Shown here: positions 16,869-24,502 of the stretch, piece after piece
Layout: the number at the start of each line of letters is the position of its first letter
Position numbering within the stretch: position 1 is the first letter of the stretch
DNA from: an uncultured Clostridia bacterium
GTDB taxonomy: Bacteria; Bacillota; Clostridia; TANB77; CAG-465
Direction of reading: 5' to 3'
Assembly: GCA_934162655.1 (NCBI GenBank)
Contig: CAKPJL010000001.1
Coordinates: 1-64,000 of the forward strand
DNA: 64,000 bases
Made by a program: the position numbers and the translations under genes
Notes under the pieces: generated by a model
Told to the model about the DNA's origin: nothing
The model's input: only the letters and a program-made list of their open reading frames with translations
Database searches by the model: none

Positions 16869-17309
16869 CTAATTACTAAATTTATTTCTTTGCTCCACTG
16901 CTAAAGCATCGCATCTATTGTTATATTCATTTGTGCTATGTCCCTTAACTTTTTTAAAAACTACTTTGTGGTTTTTTATAAGACTCAAAAGTCTCTCCCA
17001 TAGTTCAATATTTTTAACCTCAGATTTATCCTTCTTTTTCCAATTATTATTTTTCCATGAATATATCCAACCGTTTTGTATACTATTTACTACATAAGCA
17101 CTATCGCTATATATAGTAACTATACATGATTCTTTTAACATTTCAAGCCCTTTTATTACAGCCAAAAGTTCCATTTTATTATTTGTAGTAAATTTTTCTC
17201 CACCGCAAATCTCTTTTTCTATACTACCATATATTAAAATTGCAGCATATCCCCCTGGACCAGGATTACCACTACATGCTCCATCTGTATAAATAACTAC
17301 TTCTTTCAT
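16869..17309 (-). CDS. rnhA: Ribonuclease HI
   Basis: This 146-aa enzyme degrades RNA in RNA:DNA hybrids. YTDGACSGNPGPGG gives the first catalytic Asp, NNKMELLAVIKGLE the Glu, and YSDSAYVVNSI the second Asp. A C-terminal VKGHSTNEYNNRCDALA contains the His and final Asp. The length matches bacterial RNase HI. The ATG at 17309 is preferred, with AAAGG upstream, over an in-frame TTG three codons earlier. It lies upstream of spoIIM with a 50-bp gap. Confidence 0.93.
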   Translation of the reverse strand: MKEVVIYTDGACSGNPGPGGYAAILIYGSIEKEICGGEKFTTNNKMELLAVIKGLEMLKESCIVTIYSDSAYVVNSIQNGWIYSWKNNNWKKKDKSEVKNIELWERLLSLIKNHKVVFKKVKGHSTNEYNNRCDALAVEQRNKFSN

Positions 17310-17339
17310 TTCATCCAACCTTTACTTTTTATAAATATT

Positions 17340-17386
17340 ATGTTAATATATAATATATTACACATACAAGTATATTAACATATAAT
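17340..17386. repeat. Inverted repeat between rnhA and tmcAL
   Basis: TATGTTAATATA and its perfect inverted copy TATATTAACATA lie about 20 bp apart, within the divergent intergenic region. Several TATAAT-like sequences overlap it. It could be an operator or simply AT-rich promoter DNA. Confidence 0.4.
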
Positions 17387-17417
17387 ATATATTTTGTAAA
17401 CATTAGGGGGTGTTTTT

Positions 17418-18572
17418 ATAAAAGTTTTAGGAATTATTGCAGAATACAATCCGCTACATAACGGTCATATATACCATATAAATGAAGCAAAAAAAATAAC
17501 AAATGCTGATGCAACAATAATAGCTATGTCTGGTGCTTTTACACAAGCAGGTAATATAGGTATAATAGATAAGTTTGAAAGAGCAAATATTGCACTCATG
17601 CATGGTGCCGATCTTGTAATTGAAATACCCCAAATATATGTACTTTCTAGTGCAAATTATTTTGCTTATGGTGCAATTACTTTGCTAAATTCCCTAAAAA
17701 TTGTAGACAATATATGTTTTGGTTCAGAATGCAATGACATAGACATAATAAAAAGCATAGCTAATAAAACAATATCATATGATGATAAAATTTGGGAAGA
17801 GATAAAAAATATGAGGCAAAAGAACATTTCATTTGCAAGTATAAGGCAAAATTATTTCAAAGATATTCTAACTGATAATGAACTTAACATACTAAAAAAT
17901 TCAAACGATATTTTAGGAATAGAATATATAAAATCGCTTATTAGACTAAATAGCTGTATAAAACCATTTATAATTAAAAGAAATTATCATTTTACTAGTT
18001 CTACCAAAATAAGGCAAGCACTAAAAAATAATGACAGTATAATTAATCTAGTTCCAGAAGATATTTACAGTATAATAAATGATAACTATGTATTAAATGA
18101 TGAGATTTACAAAATAATTAGATATACTATTTTAAACAGCGACAAATTTTTACTTTCAAGTATTAAAGGAATATCGGAAGGAATTGAAAATAAGCTAATA
18201 AGTGAATTTAAAACATCTAAAACTTATGATGAATTTATAAGTAACATAAAATCAAAAAGATATCAAATGAGTAAGATAAAAAGAATATTGCTTAATTTAA
18301 TATTAAATATAACAAAAGAAGATTTTGATTATTCACTTAAAAATAACATAACATATTGCCATGTATTAGCTTCAAATGATGTGGGAAAAAAGCTACTTTC
18401 TAATATTTCTAAAGCATCAAACATTAATATAATAACATCTATAAATGATAAAAAAATAAACAATTTATCTTCTGATATAAAAAAATATTTAGAATTTGAC
18501 ATAAAAGCTGAAAACATCTACTCTATACTAAGTGGTAAAGATATAAATAAAGATTACACAAATAAATTATAA
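17418..18572 (+). CDS. tmcAL: tRNA(Met) cytidine acetate ligase, apparent ATA start codon
   Basis: This 384-aa protein is TmcAL (YlbM family), which acetylates the wobble cytidine of elongator tRNA-Met using acetate and ATP. The N-terminus reads KVLGIIAEYNPLHNGH, with the nucleotidyltransferase HNGH motif, matching the family start M-K-x-x-G-I-x-x-E-Y-N-P-x-H-N-G-H. The methionine position is ATA. Upstream in frame there are only ACA TTA GGG GGT GTT TTT before a TAA, with no ATG, GTG or TTG. A strong SD (AGGGGG) ends 7 nt before the ATA. The next ATG, at 17526, would remove the catalytic motif. A 5' base error remains possible. Confidence 0.85.
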   Translation: MKVLGIIAEYNPLHNGHIYHINEAKKITNADATIIAMSGAFTQAGNIGIIDKFERANIALMHGADLVIEIPQIYVLSSANYFAYGAITLLNSLKIVDNICFGSECNDIDIIKSIANKTISYDDKIWEEIKNMRQKNISFASIRQNYFKDILTDNELNILKNSNDILGIEYIKSLIRLNSCIKPFIIKRNYHFTSSTKIRQALKNNDSIINLVPEDIYSIINDNYVLNDEIYKIIRYTILNSDKFLLSSIKGISEGIENKLISEFKTSKTYDEFISNIKSKRYQMSKIKRILLNLILNITKEDFDYSLKNNITYCHVLASNDVGKKLLSNISKASNINIITSINDKKINNLSSDIKKYLEFDIKAENIYSILSGKDINKDYTNKL

Positions 18573-18592
18573 TTTGTGTAATCTTTTATTTT
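18549..18592. terminator. Bidirectional intrinsic terminator overlapping the tmcAL stop
   Basis: AAAGATTACACAAAT and ATTTGTGTAATCTTT are perfect 15-bp arms around an 8-nt loop, followed by TTATTTT. The tmcAL stop codon lies in the loop. Confidence 0.95.
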
Positions 18593-19355
18593 AATAACTA
18601 AAATCATAACAATATACAGCAAGTATTCTATAATCATTCTCTCCTATTTTTTTAACCGTGAACTTATATGTATTTAATACTTCTGAATTCATATAATCAA
18701 TTACCTTTTCATCCTTATATAACTCTATATTTGATTCATTTGAAGGATATATACTATCAATATACACTTCATAAATACCTTCTGCATCAGTTTTATAAAC
18801 CTTATTAATTTTTAAAATAAAATCCTTTATAGTGATAATTTCAATTACTGATACTTTATCATCTGATAGGCTATAACTTGAGTTTGAAAAGTCTATACTT
18901 GATCCAAATATTTCTTGTGATTTTTTATTCAATTCTTCTGTGCTAATTGTAATTATCCCGTCATTTGCTTTAAAATATACATTAGAAAGTATCTCTATTT
19001 TATCATTTTCATCTATTTTACCACTCTTAAATGATAACTTATATGAATTATTTACATATTCTCTTCTTTCAAGTATTTCATGAATTATTTTAGCACTTGC
19101 TAGTTTTGAATTTATATCTATCTTTTCATTTGCACTAAGTTTTACTTCTTCATAACCTGCAACGCCACTCAAATCTATTTTATCAGTGAACTCATCTTTT
19201 ATTTCCACATCGTTAACCTTTTTTAGTGAATTTTCAATAACTCTCTGACTGCTTGCAATTATTATTTTATTATTAATTTTTGTAACAACTAATATAACTG
19301 CAAGGCCTACTGCAACAAGAACAAGGACATAAAAAATCCAACCTCTTTTGTTCAT
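18591..19355 (-). CDS. Membrane-anchored protein of unknown function
   Basis: This 254-aa protein has one N-terminal membrane helix (about 5-25) and a mostly beta-strand outer part. There are no cysteines in obvious motifs, no enzyme signature and no wall-binding repeat. AGGTGAT lies before the ATG. It is convergent with tmcAL and separated from rplQ by a terminator, so it appears to be transcribed alone. No family was recognised. Confidence 0.6.
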   Translation of the reverse strand: MNKRGWIFYVLVLVAVGLAVILVVTKINNKIIIASSQRVIENSLKKVNDVEIKDEFTDKIDLSGVAGYEEVKLSANEKIDINSKLASAKIIHEILERREYVNNSYKLSFKSGKIDENDKIEILSNVYFKANDGIITISTEELNKKSQEIFGSSIDFSNSSYSLSDDKVSVIEIITIKDFILKINKVYKTDAEGIYEVYIDSIYPSNESNIELYKDEKVIDYMNSEVLNTYKFTVKKIGENDYRILAVYCYDFSY

Positions 19356-19411
19356 AATATCACCTCATAATATAACTAGATTATATTATATATTAATTTA
19401 AAAATCAACTA

Positions 19412-19461
19412 TTTTTAATAAAAAAATAGAGTAATTTGAAATACTCCAAATTACTCTATTT
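19412..19461 (-). terminator. Terminator of the ribosomal protein operon
   Basis: AAATAGAGTAATTTG and CAAATTACTCTATTT are perfect 15-bp arms around an 8-nt loop, followed on the minus strand by TTTTATT. It follows the rplQ stop. Confidence 0.92.
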
Positions 19462-19472
19462 ATATAGTAAAA

Positions 19473-19994
19473 TTACACTAATTCAACTATTGCCATATCT
19501 GCATTATCGCCTTTTCTTGATACTAGTTTAACTATTCTTGTATATCCACCTTTTGCTTCATATTTTGGTGCTATATCATTAAATAATTTTTCAGTTAAAT
19601 CAACTGTTTTACCATTAAAATCTTTGATTTTAACTAATGTATTAAACATTTTCTTTCTAGCTGCAAGTTTTGAAGGCTTATCAACATTAACATTTACTTT
19701 AACTATTTCTCTATCAATAACTTCATATTTGTTTCCATTTTTTGAAGTTTTAGAAACCTTAACTTTTTTACCATTTTTATCTAATTTTGCCTTAGATATA
19801 GTCTTTTCTTTAACTTCAAAATTATCTTTTTCTTTTATAGCTAAATCTATTAAGCTATCTGCTAATGGTTTAACTTCTTTTGCTTTTGCAAGAGTAGTCT
19901 CAATTCTACCATTTAATATTAAAGATGTAACTAAGTTATTAAGTGTAGCCATTCTATGAGAAGTTGATCTGCTTAATTTTCTAGTTCCTGCCAT
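19473..19994 (-). CDS. rplQ: 50S ribosomal protein L17 with internal insertion
   Basis: This 173-aa L17 lies at the polypeptide exit region of the large subunit. The conserved start MAGTRKLSRSTSHRMATLNN and the C-terminal IAPKYEAKGGYTRIVKL are intact. Between them, a Lys-rich stretch of about 50 residues (about 62-115) replaces the short linker of the usual 115-130 aa protein. GGAGG 9 nt upstream fixes the ATG at 19994. It is last in infA-rpmJ-rpsM-rpsK-rpsD-rpoA-rplQ. Confidence 0.95.
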   Translation of the reverse strand: MAGTRKLSRSTSHRMATLNNLVTSLILNGRIETTLAKAKEVKPLADSLIDLAIKEKDNFEVKEKTISKAKLDKNGKKVKVSKTSKNGNKYEVIDREIVKVNVNVDKPSKLAARKKMFNTLVKIKDFNGKTVDLTEKLFNDIAPKYEAKGGYTRIVKLVSRKGDNADMAIVELV

Positions 19995-20015
19995 GAAAAA
20001 CATCCTCCCTTTTAA

Positions 20016-20963
20016 TTAATCTTCTTTATTTTTAAATTCAAGACCTAAATCTTTTACTTTATTTGTTACTTCATCTAAAGATTTTTTACCTAAATTTCTT
20101 ACTTTAATCATATCTTGCTCAGTTTTTGAAACAATATCTGCAACAATATTAATTCCGGCTCTTTTTAAACAATTATATGAACGCACAGAAAATTCTAGCT
20201 CTTCAATCGGTGTTTCTAAAAGTTTATCTTTCATAGATAATTCTTTTTGAGACATAATTGACATAGTTTTTGCAATTTCAGATAAATCTATAAACATTTC
20301 TAAATGTTCATTTAGTATTCTTGCTGCCATAGATAATGCTTCATATGGCTCAATAACACCATTTGTCCAAATTTCAAGTGTTAATTTATCATAATCTGCT
20401 CTTTGACCTACACGAGTTTTATCAATTTTAAAATTAACTTTTTTAACCGGTGTAAATATTGAATCAATTGGAAGTACATTTAGACTTTCAGTAGGATGAG
20501 TTGCTCTATCCCCAGGCTCATAGCCTCTACCTTTTATAGCAGTAAGTTCAATATCTAGTTCTGAGTTTTCATCTACATATGCTATATGTAAGTCTTTATT
20601 TACAACTTCTATTGTAGAATCTGTAATAATATCTGCTGCTGTAACCTCGCATGGACCTTTAACTTTTATTGACATTGTTTTTTCATCCATATCCATTGAT
20701 TTTAGACATACTTGTTTTAAATTAAGTATTATATCTGTAACATCTTCTGTTACACCAGGAATTGTAGTAAATTCATGATTTACTCCCTTAATTTTTACAG
20801 TGTTTATAGCATATCCTGGAAGTGAAGAAAGTAATATTCTTCTTAGTGAATTACCAAGAGTAATTCCAAAACCTCTTTCAAGAGGTTCTACTTCAAATCT
20901 AGCATAGTAAGTATCCACATCAACTTCTACACATTTGATTTCTGGTCTTTGCATTTCAATCAT
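20016..20963 (-). CDS. rpoA: RNA polymerase alpha subunit
   Basis: This 315-aa subunit nucleates RNA polymerase assembly. The N-terminal dimerisation domain includes ERGFGITLGNSLRRILLSSLPG (quoted in part, about 28-49). A linker leads to the C-terminal domain with ELEFSVRSYNCLKRAGI and RNLGKKSLDEV (about 255-305), which contacts UP elements and activators. GGAGG lies 7 nt before the ATG. It sits between rpsD and rplQ in the canonical alpha operon order. Confidence 0.98.
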   Translation of the reverse strand: MIEMQRPEIKCVEVDVDTYYARFEVEPLERGFGITLGNSLRRILLSSLPGYAINTVKIKGVNHEFTTIPGVTEDVTDIILNLKQVCLKSMDMDEKTMSIKVKGPCEVTAADIITDSTIEVVNKDLHIAYVDENSELDIELTAIKGRGYEPGDRATHPTESLNVLPIDSIFTPVKKVNFKIDKTRVGQRADYDKLTLEIWTNGVIEPYEALSMAARILNEHLEMFIDLSEIAKTMSIMSQKELSMKDKLLETPIEELEFSVRSYNCLKRAGINIVADIVSKTEQDMIKVRNLGKKSLDEVTNKVKDLGLEFKNKED

Positions 20964-21032
20964 TTTATTTCCTCCTTTAATGTGCTCTGATTACACACAT
21001 TATTTTTTCATAAATGATTATTATTTTATTAA

Positions 21033-21662
21033 TTAGTTTTTAGAGTATAACTCAACTATTAAGCTTTCTTGAACTTCAAGAGAAACATCTTCTCTAGTTG
21101 GTTTTCTTAAAACTTTAACTTCTGTTCTATCTTTATTTATTTCTAACCAAGATGGAACTGCTTTTAATTTATTAGCTTCTATTGAAGCTGTAATTGCTTT
21201 ATTATCTTTTTTAGTATCTCTTACTGCTACTACATCACCAACTTTTACTATATAAGATGGAATATTTACTTTTTTACCATTTACAGTCATCATTCCATAA
21301 CCTACAAGTTGTCTTGACTCAGCACGAGAGCTACCAATTCCCATTTGATAAGCTACATTATCAAGTCTTAGTTCTAATTGTTCAAATAGAATATCTGATG
21401 TTACTCCTTCACGTCTAAATGCTTCATTATAATATTTTCTAAATTGAGATTCAGAAACTCTATAATATGTCTTAGCTCTTTGTTTAGCTCTTAATTGAAG
21501 TCCATATTCAGATAGTTTTGATTTATTTTTTCCATGTTGTCCTGGAGCATATGATCTTCTATCAAGAGCACATTTACCAGAATTACATCTTGTTCCTTTT
21601 AAGAAAAGTTTTATACCTTCTCTTCTGCATTTTTTACAAACTGCATCTGTATATCTTGCCAT
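21033..21662 (-). CDS. rpsD: 30S ribosomal protein S4
   Basis: This 209-aa primary 16S rRNA-binding protein has an N-terminal zinc-ribbon with Cys9, Cys12, Cys26 and Cys31 (the C+ form) and a C-terminal S4 domain (LELRLDNVAYQMGIGSSR and following). The length is normal. In B. subtilis S4 represses its own mRNA. No specific leader was identified here because the gene follows rpsK after only 18 bp. Confidence 0.97.
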   Translation of the reverse strand: MARYTDAVCKKCRREGIKLFLKGTRCNSGKCALDRRSYAPGQHGKNKSKLSEYGLQLRAKQRAKTYYRVSESQFRKYYNEAFRREGVTSDILFEQLELRLDNVAYQMGIGSSRAESRQLVGYGMMTVNGKKVNIPSYIVKVGDVVAVRDTKKDNKAITASIEANKLKAVPSWLEINKDRTEVKVLRKPTREDVSLEVQESLIVELYSKN

Positions 21663-21680
21663 TTTAATCTTACACCCCCA

Positions 21681-22073
21681 CTATACTCTTCTTCTTTTTG
21701 GTGGTCTACAACCATTATGAGGTATTGGAGTTACATCTTTAATCATGTTTATTTCCAAACCTGCTGCTTGAAGTGATCTTATTGCTGCTTCACGACCAGC
21801 ACCTGGTCCTTTAACAAATACTTCAACGCTTTTTAAACCATGTTCTTTTGCTTTTTCAGCTGCAACTTCTGCTGCTTGACCTGCTGCAAAAGGAGTATTT
21901 TTTCTTGAACCTTTAAATCCAAGACCACCAGCACTTGCCCAAGATAATACATTACCTTGTTCATCTGTCATTGTAATAATTGTATTATTAAATGATGATT
22001 GAATATGAGCTGCACCAGTTGATACATTCTTTTTAACTTTTTTCTTTGAAACTGTTTTCTTATTTGCTGCCAT
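21681..22073 (-). CDS. rpsK: 30S ribosomal protein S11
   Basis: This 130-aa platform protein has the conserved [31 protein letters not shown] and the C-terminal [16 protein letters not shown] Lys-rich N-terminal extension is typical of Firmicutes. It lies between rpsM and rpsD, with gaps under 20 bp. Confidence 0.98.
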   Translation of the reverse strand: MAANKKTVSKKKVKKNVSTGAAHIQSSFNNTIITMTDEQGNVLSWASAGGLGFKGSRKNTPFAAGQAAEVAAEKAKEHGLKSVEVFVKGPGAGREAAIRSLQAAGLEINMIKDVTPIPHNGCRPPKRRRV

Positions 22074-22079
22074 AGTCTA

Positions 22080-22451
22080 CTATACTCCTTTCTTTCCTGC
22101 AACTACTTTTCTTGGACCTTTTACTGTTCTTGCATTAGTTTTTGATCTTTGTCCACGAGCTGGTAGTCTGTTTTTGTGTCTTCTTCCTCTATAGCAATTA
22201 ATTTCCATTAATCTTTTAATGTTTAATGCTACTTCTTTACGAAGATCTCCTTCTACTGTATAATCTCTATCGATTATAGCTCTTATTTTTGCTTCATCTT
22301 CTTCTGTGAAGTCTTTTACCCTTTTATTAGGGTCAATACCTGCTTCTGCAAGTATTTTTAAAGATGCAGAACGGCCTATTCCATATATTGCTGTTAAACC
22401 TATTTCTGCTACTTTGTTTTTTGGTAAATCTACACCTGATATACGTGCCAT
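22080..22451 (-). CDS. rpsM: 30S ribosomal protein S13
   Basis: This 123-aa protein of the 30S head contacts P-site tRNA and L5. It has [10 protein letters not shown], the helix-hairpin [26 protein letters not shown] and a basic C-terminal tail. The length is standard. It overlaps nothing and lies 6 bp from rpsK. Confidence 0.98.
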   Translation of the reverse strand: MARISGVDLPKNKVAEIGLTAIYGIGRSASLKILAEAGIDPNKRVKDFTEEDEAKIRAIIDRDYTVEGDLRKEVALNIKRLMEINCYRGRRHKNRLPARGQRSKTNARTVKGPRKVVAGKKGV

Positions 22452-22468
22452 AATTTCTACACCCCCAC

Positions 22469-22582
22469 TTAACCTTGTCTTTGTTTGTGCTTTGGATTTT
22501 CACAGATTACTCTAACTACATTATTTCTTCTGATAACTTTGCACTTCTCACAAATTTTCTTTACAGATGGTCTTACTTTCAT
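22469..22582 (-). CDS. rpmJ: 50S ribosomal protein L36
   Basis: This 37-aa protein was read directly from the sequence. It starts [19 protein letters not shown] and ends NPKHKQRQG, with the C-x2-C...C...H zinc site of the C+ form. GGAGG precedes the ATG by 8 nt. It lies in its usual place between infA and rpsM. Confidence 0.95.
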   Translation of the reverse strand: MKVRPSVKKICEKCKVIRRNNVVRVICENPKHKQRQG

Positions 22583-22722
22583 TTTTAATCCTCCTTAAAA
22601 TCTTTGTTAATTAATTTAACAAAAGTAAGTAATATATAATAAACAAACACTAAATATAAACTATTTTGGGCTTAAAACAGTTTACAGCCGCTTCAGTTAT
22701 TTGCTTATCGCATTTTTAGTAA
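22583..22722 (-). promoter_or_regulatory. 140-nt infA-rpmJ intergenic region, possible leader
   Basis: The gap is much longer than elsewhere in the operon. On the minus strand it holds a hairpin AAACTgTTTT/AAAAtAGTTT around AAGCCC and, closer to rpmJ, a near-palindrome TGTTAAATTAATTAACA. It also has a more GC-rich stretch next to infA. It may hold an internal promoter or an autoregulatory leader, but no known leader motif was recognised. Confidence 0.3.
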
Positions 22723-22941
22723 TTATTTAGCTCTCCATGTTATTCTGCCTTTTGATAAATCATAAGTTGATAATTCAAGTTTTACTTTATCGCCTGGTAA
22801 AATTTTAATATAATGCATTCTTAATTTTCCAGAAATGTGTGCAAGAACAATATGTCCATTTTCAAGTTCAACTTTAAACATCGCATTTGGTAATGCTTCT
22901 GTTACTGTCCCCTCAACTTCTATAACATCATCTTTTGCCAT
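22723..22941 (-). CDS. infA: Translation initiation factor IF-1
   Basis: This 72-aa OB-fold protein occupies the A site of the 30S subunit during initiation. The start [20 protein letters not shown] and the end of the barrel GRITWRAK are typical. AGGAGG precedes the ATG at 22941. Longer in-frame starts would add 20 atypical residues. It is the first gene of the operon here, with its own consensus promoter. map and adk lie beyond an inserted plus-strand gene. Confidence 0.97.
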   Translation of the reverse strand: MAKDDVIEVEGTVTEALPNAMFKVELENGHIVLAHISGKLRMHYIKILPGDKVKLELSTYDLSKGRITWRAK

Positions 22942-23005
22942 TTTGTGCCTCCTAATAATTACATAATATTTGCATAAATTAAATTTAAGCAAAATTAACA
23001 TATTT

Positions 23006-23034
23006 ATTATACCTTCTTTTTACTTAAAAGTCAA
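23006..23034 (-). promoter_or_regulatory. Sigma-A promoter of the infA-rplQ operon
   Basis: TTGACT, a 17-bp spacer and TATAAT on the minus strand lie 65 bp before infA. It is back to back with the promoter of the plus-strand gene at 23172. Confidence 0.85.
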
Positions 23035-23085
23035 CAAAAAAAAGACATTTTTTATAATTTTTAGTAAATATACTAAAGAAACAAT

Positions 23086-23114
23086 TTGACTTTTTTTAAA
23101 AATATTGGTATAAT
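23086..23114 (+). promoter_or_regulatory. Sigma-A promoter of the 99-aa unknown gene
   Basis: TTGACT, a 17-bp spacer and TATAAT are seen on the plus strand about 58 bp before the start codon. Confidence 0.85.
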
Positions 23115-23171
23115 GTCATATAATGTTTAATATTAAACAAATTTAATTAAATTTATTAGGAGGATCATTTT

Positions 23172-23471
23172 ATGTATACACTTGTAGGAACCACTTGGAA
23201 ATGTGCTATTAAATACATATCTACTGGGCATAAAAATGGTAACGTTCCAAAAAATGCGATAAGAGGCGGAAATGGTACATACATTTGTATTATCCCAGCC
23301 AAATACTACTTTACTTTCGTTGATGAAAATGGGAAATGCTACATTTTAGAACTATATTCTAAGCTAAAATCTAAATATCCAGGCAAACGGTTTACTAAAG
23401 CTTTTAGAAAATCATTAGAAGAAGAAATAAAAAGTACCCCCATTGAGACTCTTAATGTATTTTTAACATAG
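23172..23471 (+). CDS. 99-aa protein of unknown function, inserted between map and infA
   Basis: This small basic protein has no signal peptide or membrane helix. It has a mixed beta-strand N-terminal half with CIIPAKYYFTFVDENGKCYILEL (about 37-59, quoted here only in outline) and a helical basic C-terminal part (YPGKRFTKAFRKSLEEE). AGGAGG precedes the ATG. It has its own promoter and terminator and runs against the flanking map and infA genes, which are normally cotranscribed. It therefore looks like an insertion. No family was recognised. Confidence 0.65.
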   Translation: MYTLVGTTWKCAIKYISTGHKNGNVPKNAIRGGNGTYICIIPAKYYFTFVDENGKCYILELYSKLKSKYPGKRFTKAFRKSLEEEIKSTPIETLNVFLT

Positions 23472-23481
23472 TATCTTAACA

Positions 23482-23516
23482 AAAGAGCAAAGCTATTAGC
23501 CTTGCTCTTTAATTTT
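23482..23516 (+). terminator. Intrinsic terminator of the 99-aa gene
   Basis: AAAGAGCAAaGC and GCcTTGCTCTTT arms around TATTA are followed by AATTTTT. Confidence 0.85.
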
Positions 23517-23537
23517 TAATATAATACAGTAATCATA

Positions 23538-23561
23538 ACCACGGGTATGACCCGTGGTTTT
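23538..23561. repeat. GC-rich hairpin of unknown origin
   Basis: AACCACGGG-TATGA-CCCGTGGTT is a perfect 9-bp GC-rich hairpin in very AT-rich DNA, followed by TTCTTC. It lies between a complete terminator of the 99-aa gene and one for map, so it is not needed for either. Subterminal hairpins of this sort occur in IS200/IS605-type elements, but no transposase is near. Confidence 0.5.
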
Positions 23562-23569
23562 CTTCGATA

Positions 23570-23605
23570 TCAAAAAAATTGAAATGAGTTAAAATTCATT
23601 TCAAT
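23570..23605 (-). terminator. Intrinsic terminator of map
   Basis: ATTGAAATGA and TCATTTCAAT arms around an 8-nt loop are followed on the minus strand by T7. Confidence 0.85.
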
Positions 23606-23716
23606 TTCAAAATATTATAAAACATTATTTTTATCTTAGTAGATCTTCTTAGGTGTTTTCTTACCGTTTTTTAACCTTTAATATACTTTATAATATATTT
23701 TATTTAATTACTCTAA

Positions 23717-24487
23717 TTAATCAAGTGTTAATATCTTTGGTCCATCCTTAGTAAGAACAATAGTATTTTCATAATATGCAGTAAGACCTCCATCTTGTGT
23801 AATAACTGTCCACATATCATCTGCTAAATAAACATCTTCACTTTTTTCACATATCATAGGTTCAATGGCTATCGCCATACCATTTCTAAGTCTTGGTCCT
23901 GTGCTTTTTTTCCCTATATTTGGAATTCCTGGGTCCTCATGCATCTCACGACCTATTCCATGTCCTTCAAAGTCTCTTAAAAGTGTAAATCCTTGTTTTC
24001 TTACATACGTTTCAATAGCATTTGATATGTCTCCTACCCTATTTCCTTCTACTGCCATATCAACTCCTGCAAAAAAAGCTGCTTCTGCTGTCTTTATTAG
24101 TTTTTTTGCCACATCTGATATTTTTCCAACTCCATAAGTACGGCCAGCATCTGAGTGAAAACCATTTTTATATGTTCCAAGATCTACACAAACAATGTCG
24201 CCTTCTTTTAATATAACATCATCTGATGGTATACCATGTATTATTTCATCATTTACAGATGTGCATATTGCCCACTCATAATCTTTTCCACCCTCATATG
24301 GACATTCTACTCCCATAAAAGATGGTGTAGCACCGTTTTGCTTCATAACCTTTCTTGCTACTCTATCAAGATGCCCTGTACTTACACCAGGTTTTATTTC
24401 TTTTTCTAATGCTTTTAGGACTAGTTTTAAAACTCTTGCAGATTCTTCCATTAATTCTATTTCTTTTTCATTTTTAATGTATATCAT
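23717..24487 (-). CDS. map: Methionine aminopeptidase, type I
   Basis: This 256-aa dinuclear metal enzyme removes initiator Met. The pita-bread ligands are visible as CVDLGTYKNGFHSDAGRT (two Asp), GHGIGREMHEDPGIPN (His), AIEPMI (Glu) and AYYENTIV (Glu). The length is standard, with no SH3-type extension. It lies 15 bp after adk, as in the usual adk-map-infA string, but a plus-strand gene now separates it from infA. Confidence 0.96.
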   Translation of the reverse strand: MIYIKNEKEIELMEESARVLKLVLKALEKEIKPGVSTGHLDRVARKVMKQNGATPSFMGVECPYEGGKDYEWAICTSVNDEIIHGIPSDDVILKEGDIVCVDLGTYKNGFHSDAGRTYGVGKISDVAKKLIKTAEAAFFAGVDMAVEGNRVGDISNAIETYVRKQGFTLLRDFEGHGIGREMHEDPGIPNIGKKSTGPRLRNGMAIAIEPMICEKSEDVYLADDMWTVITQDGGLTAYYENTIVLTKDGPKILTLD

Positions 24488-24502
24488 TTTTCCATCTCTT
24501 TT

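Noticed and set aside
17526..18572. tmcAL starting at the first ATG
   Set aside because: It would delete the HNGH catalytic motif and lacks an SD. The upstream frame is conserved through to the ATA.
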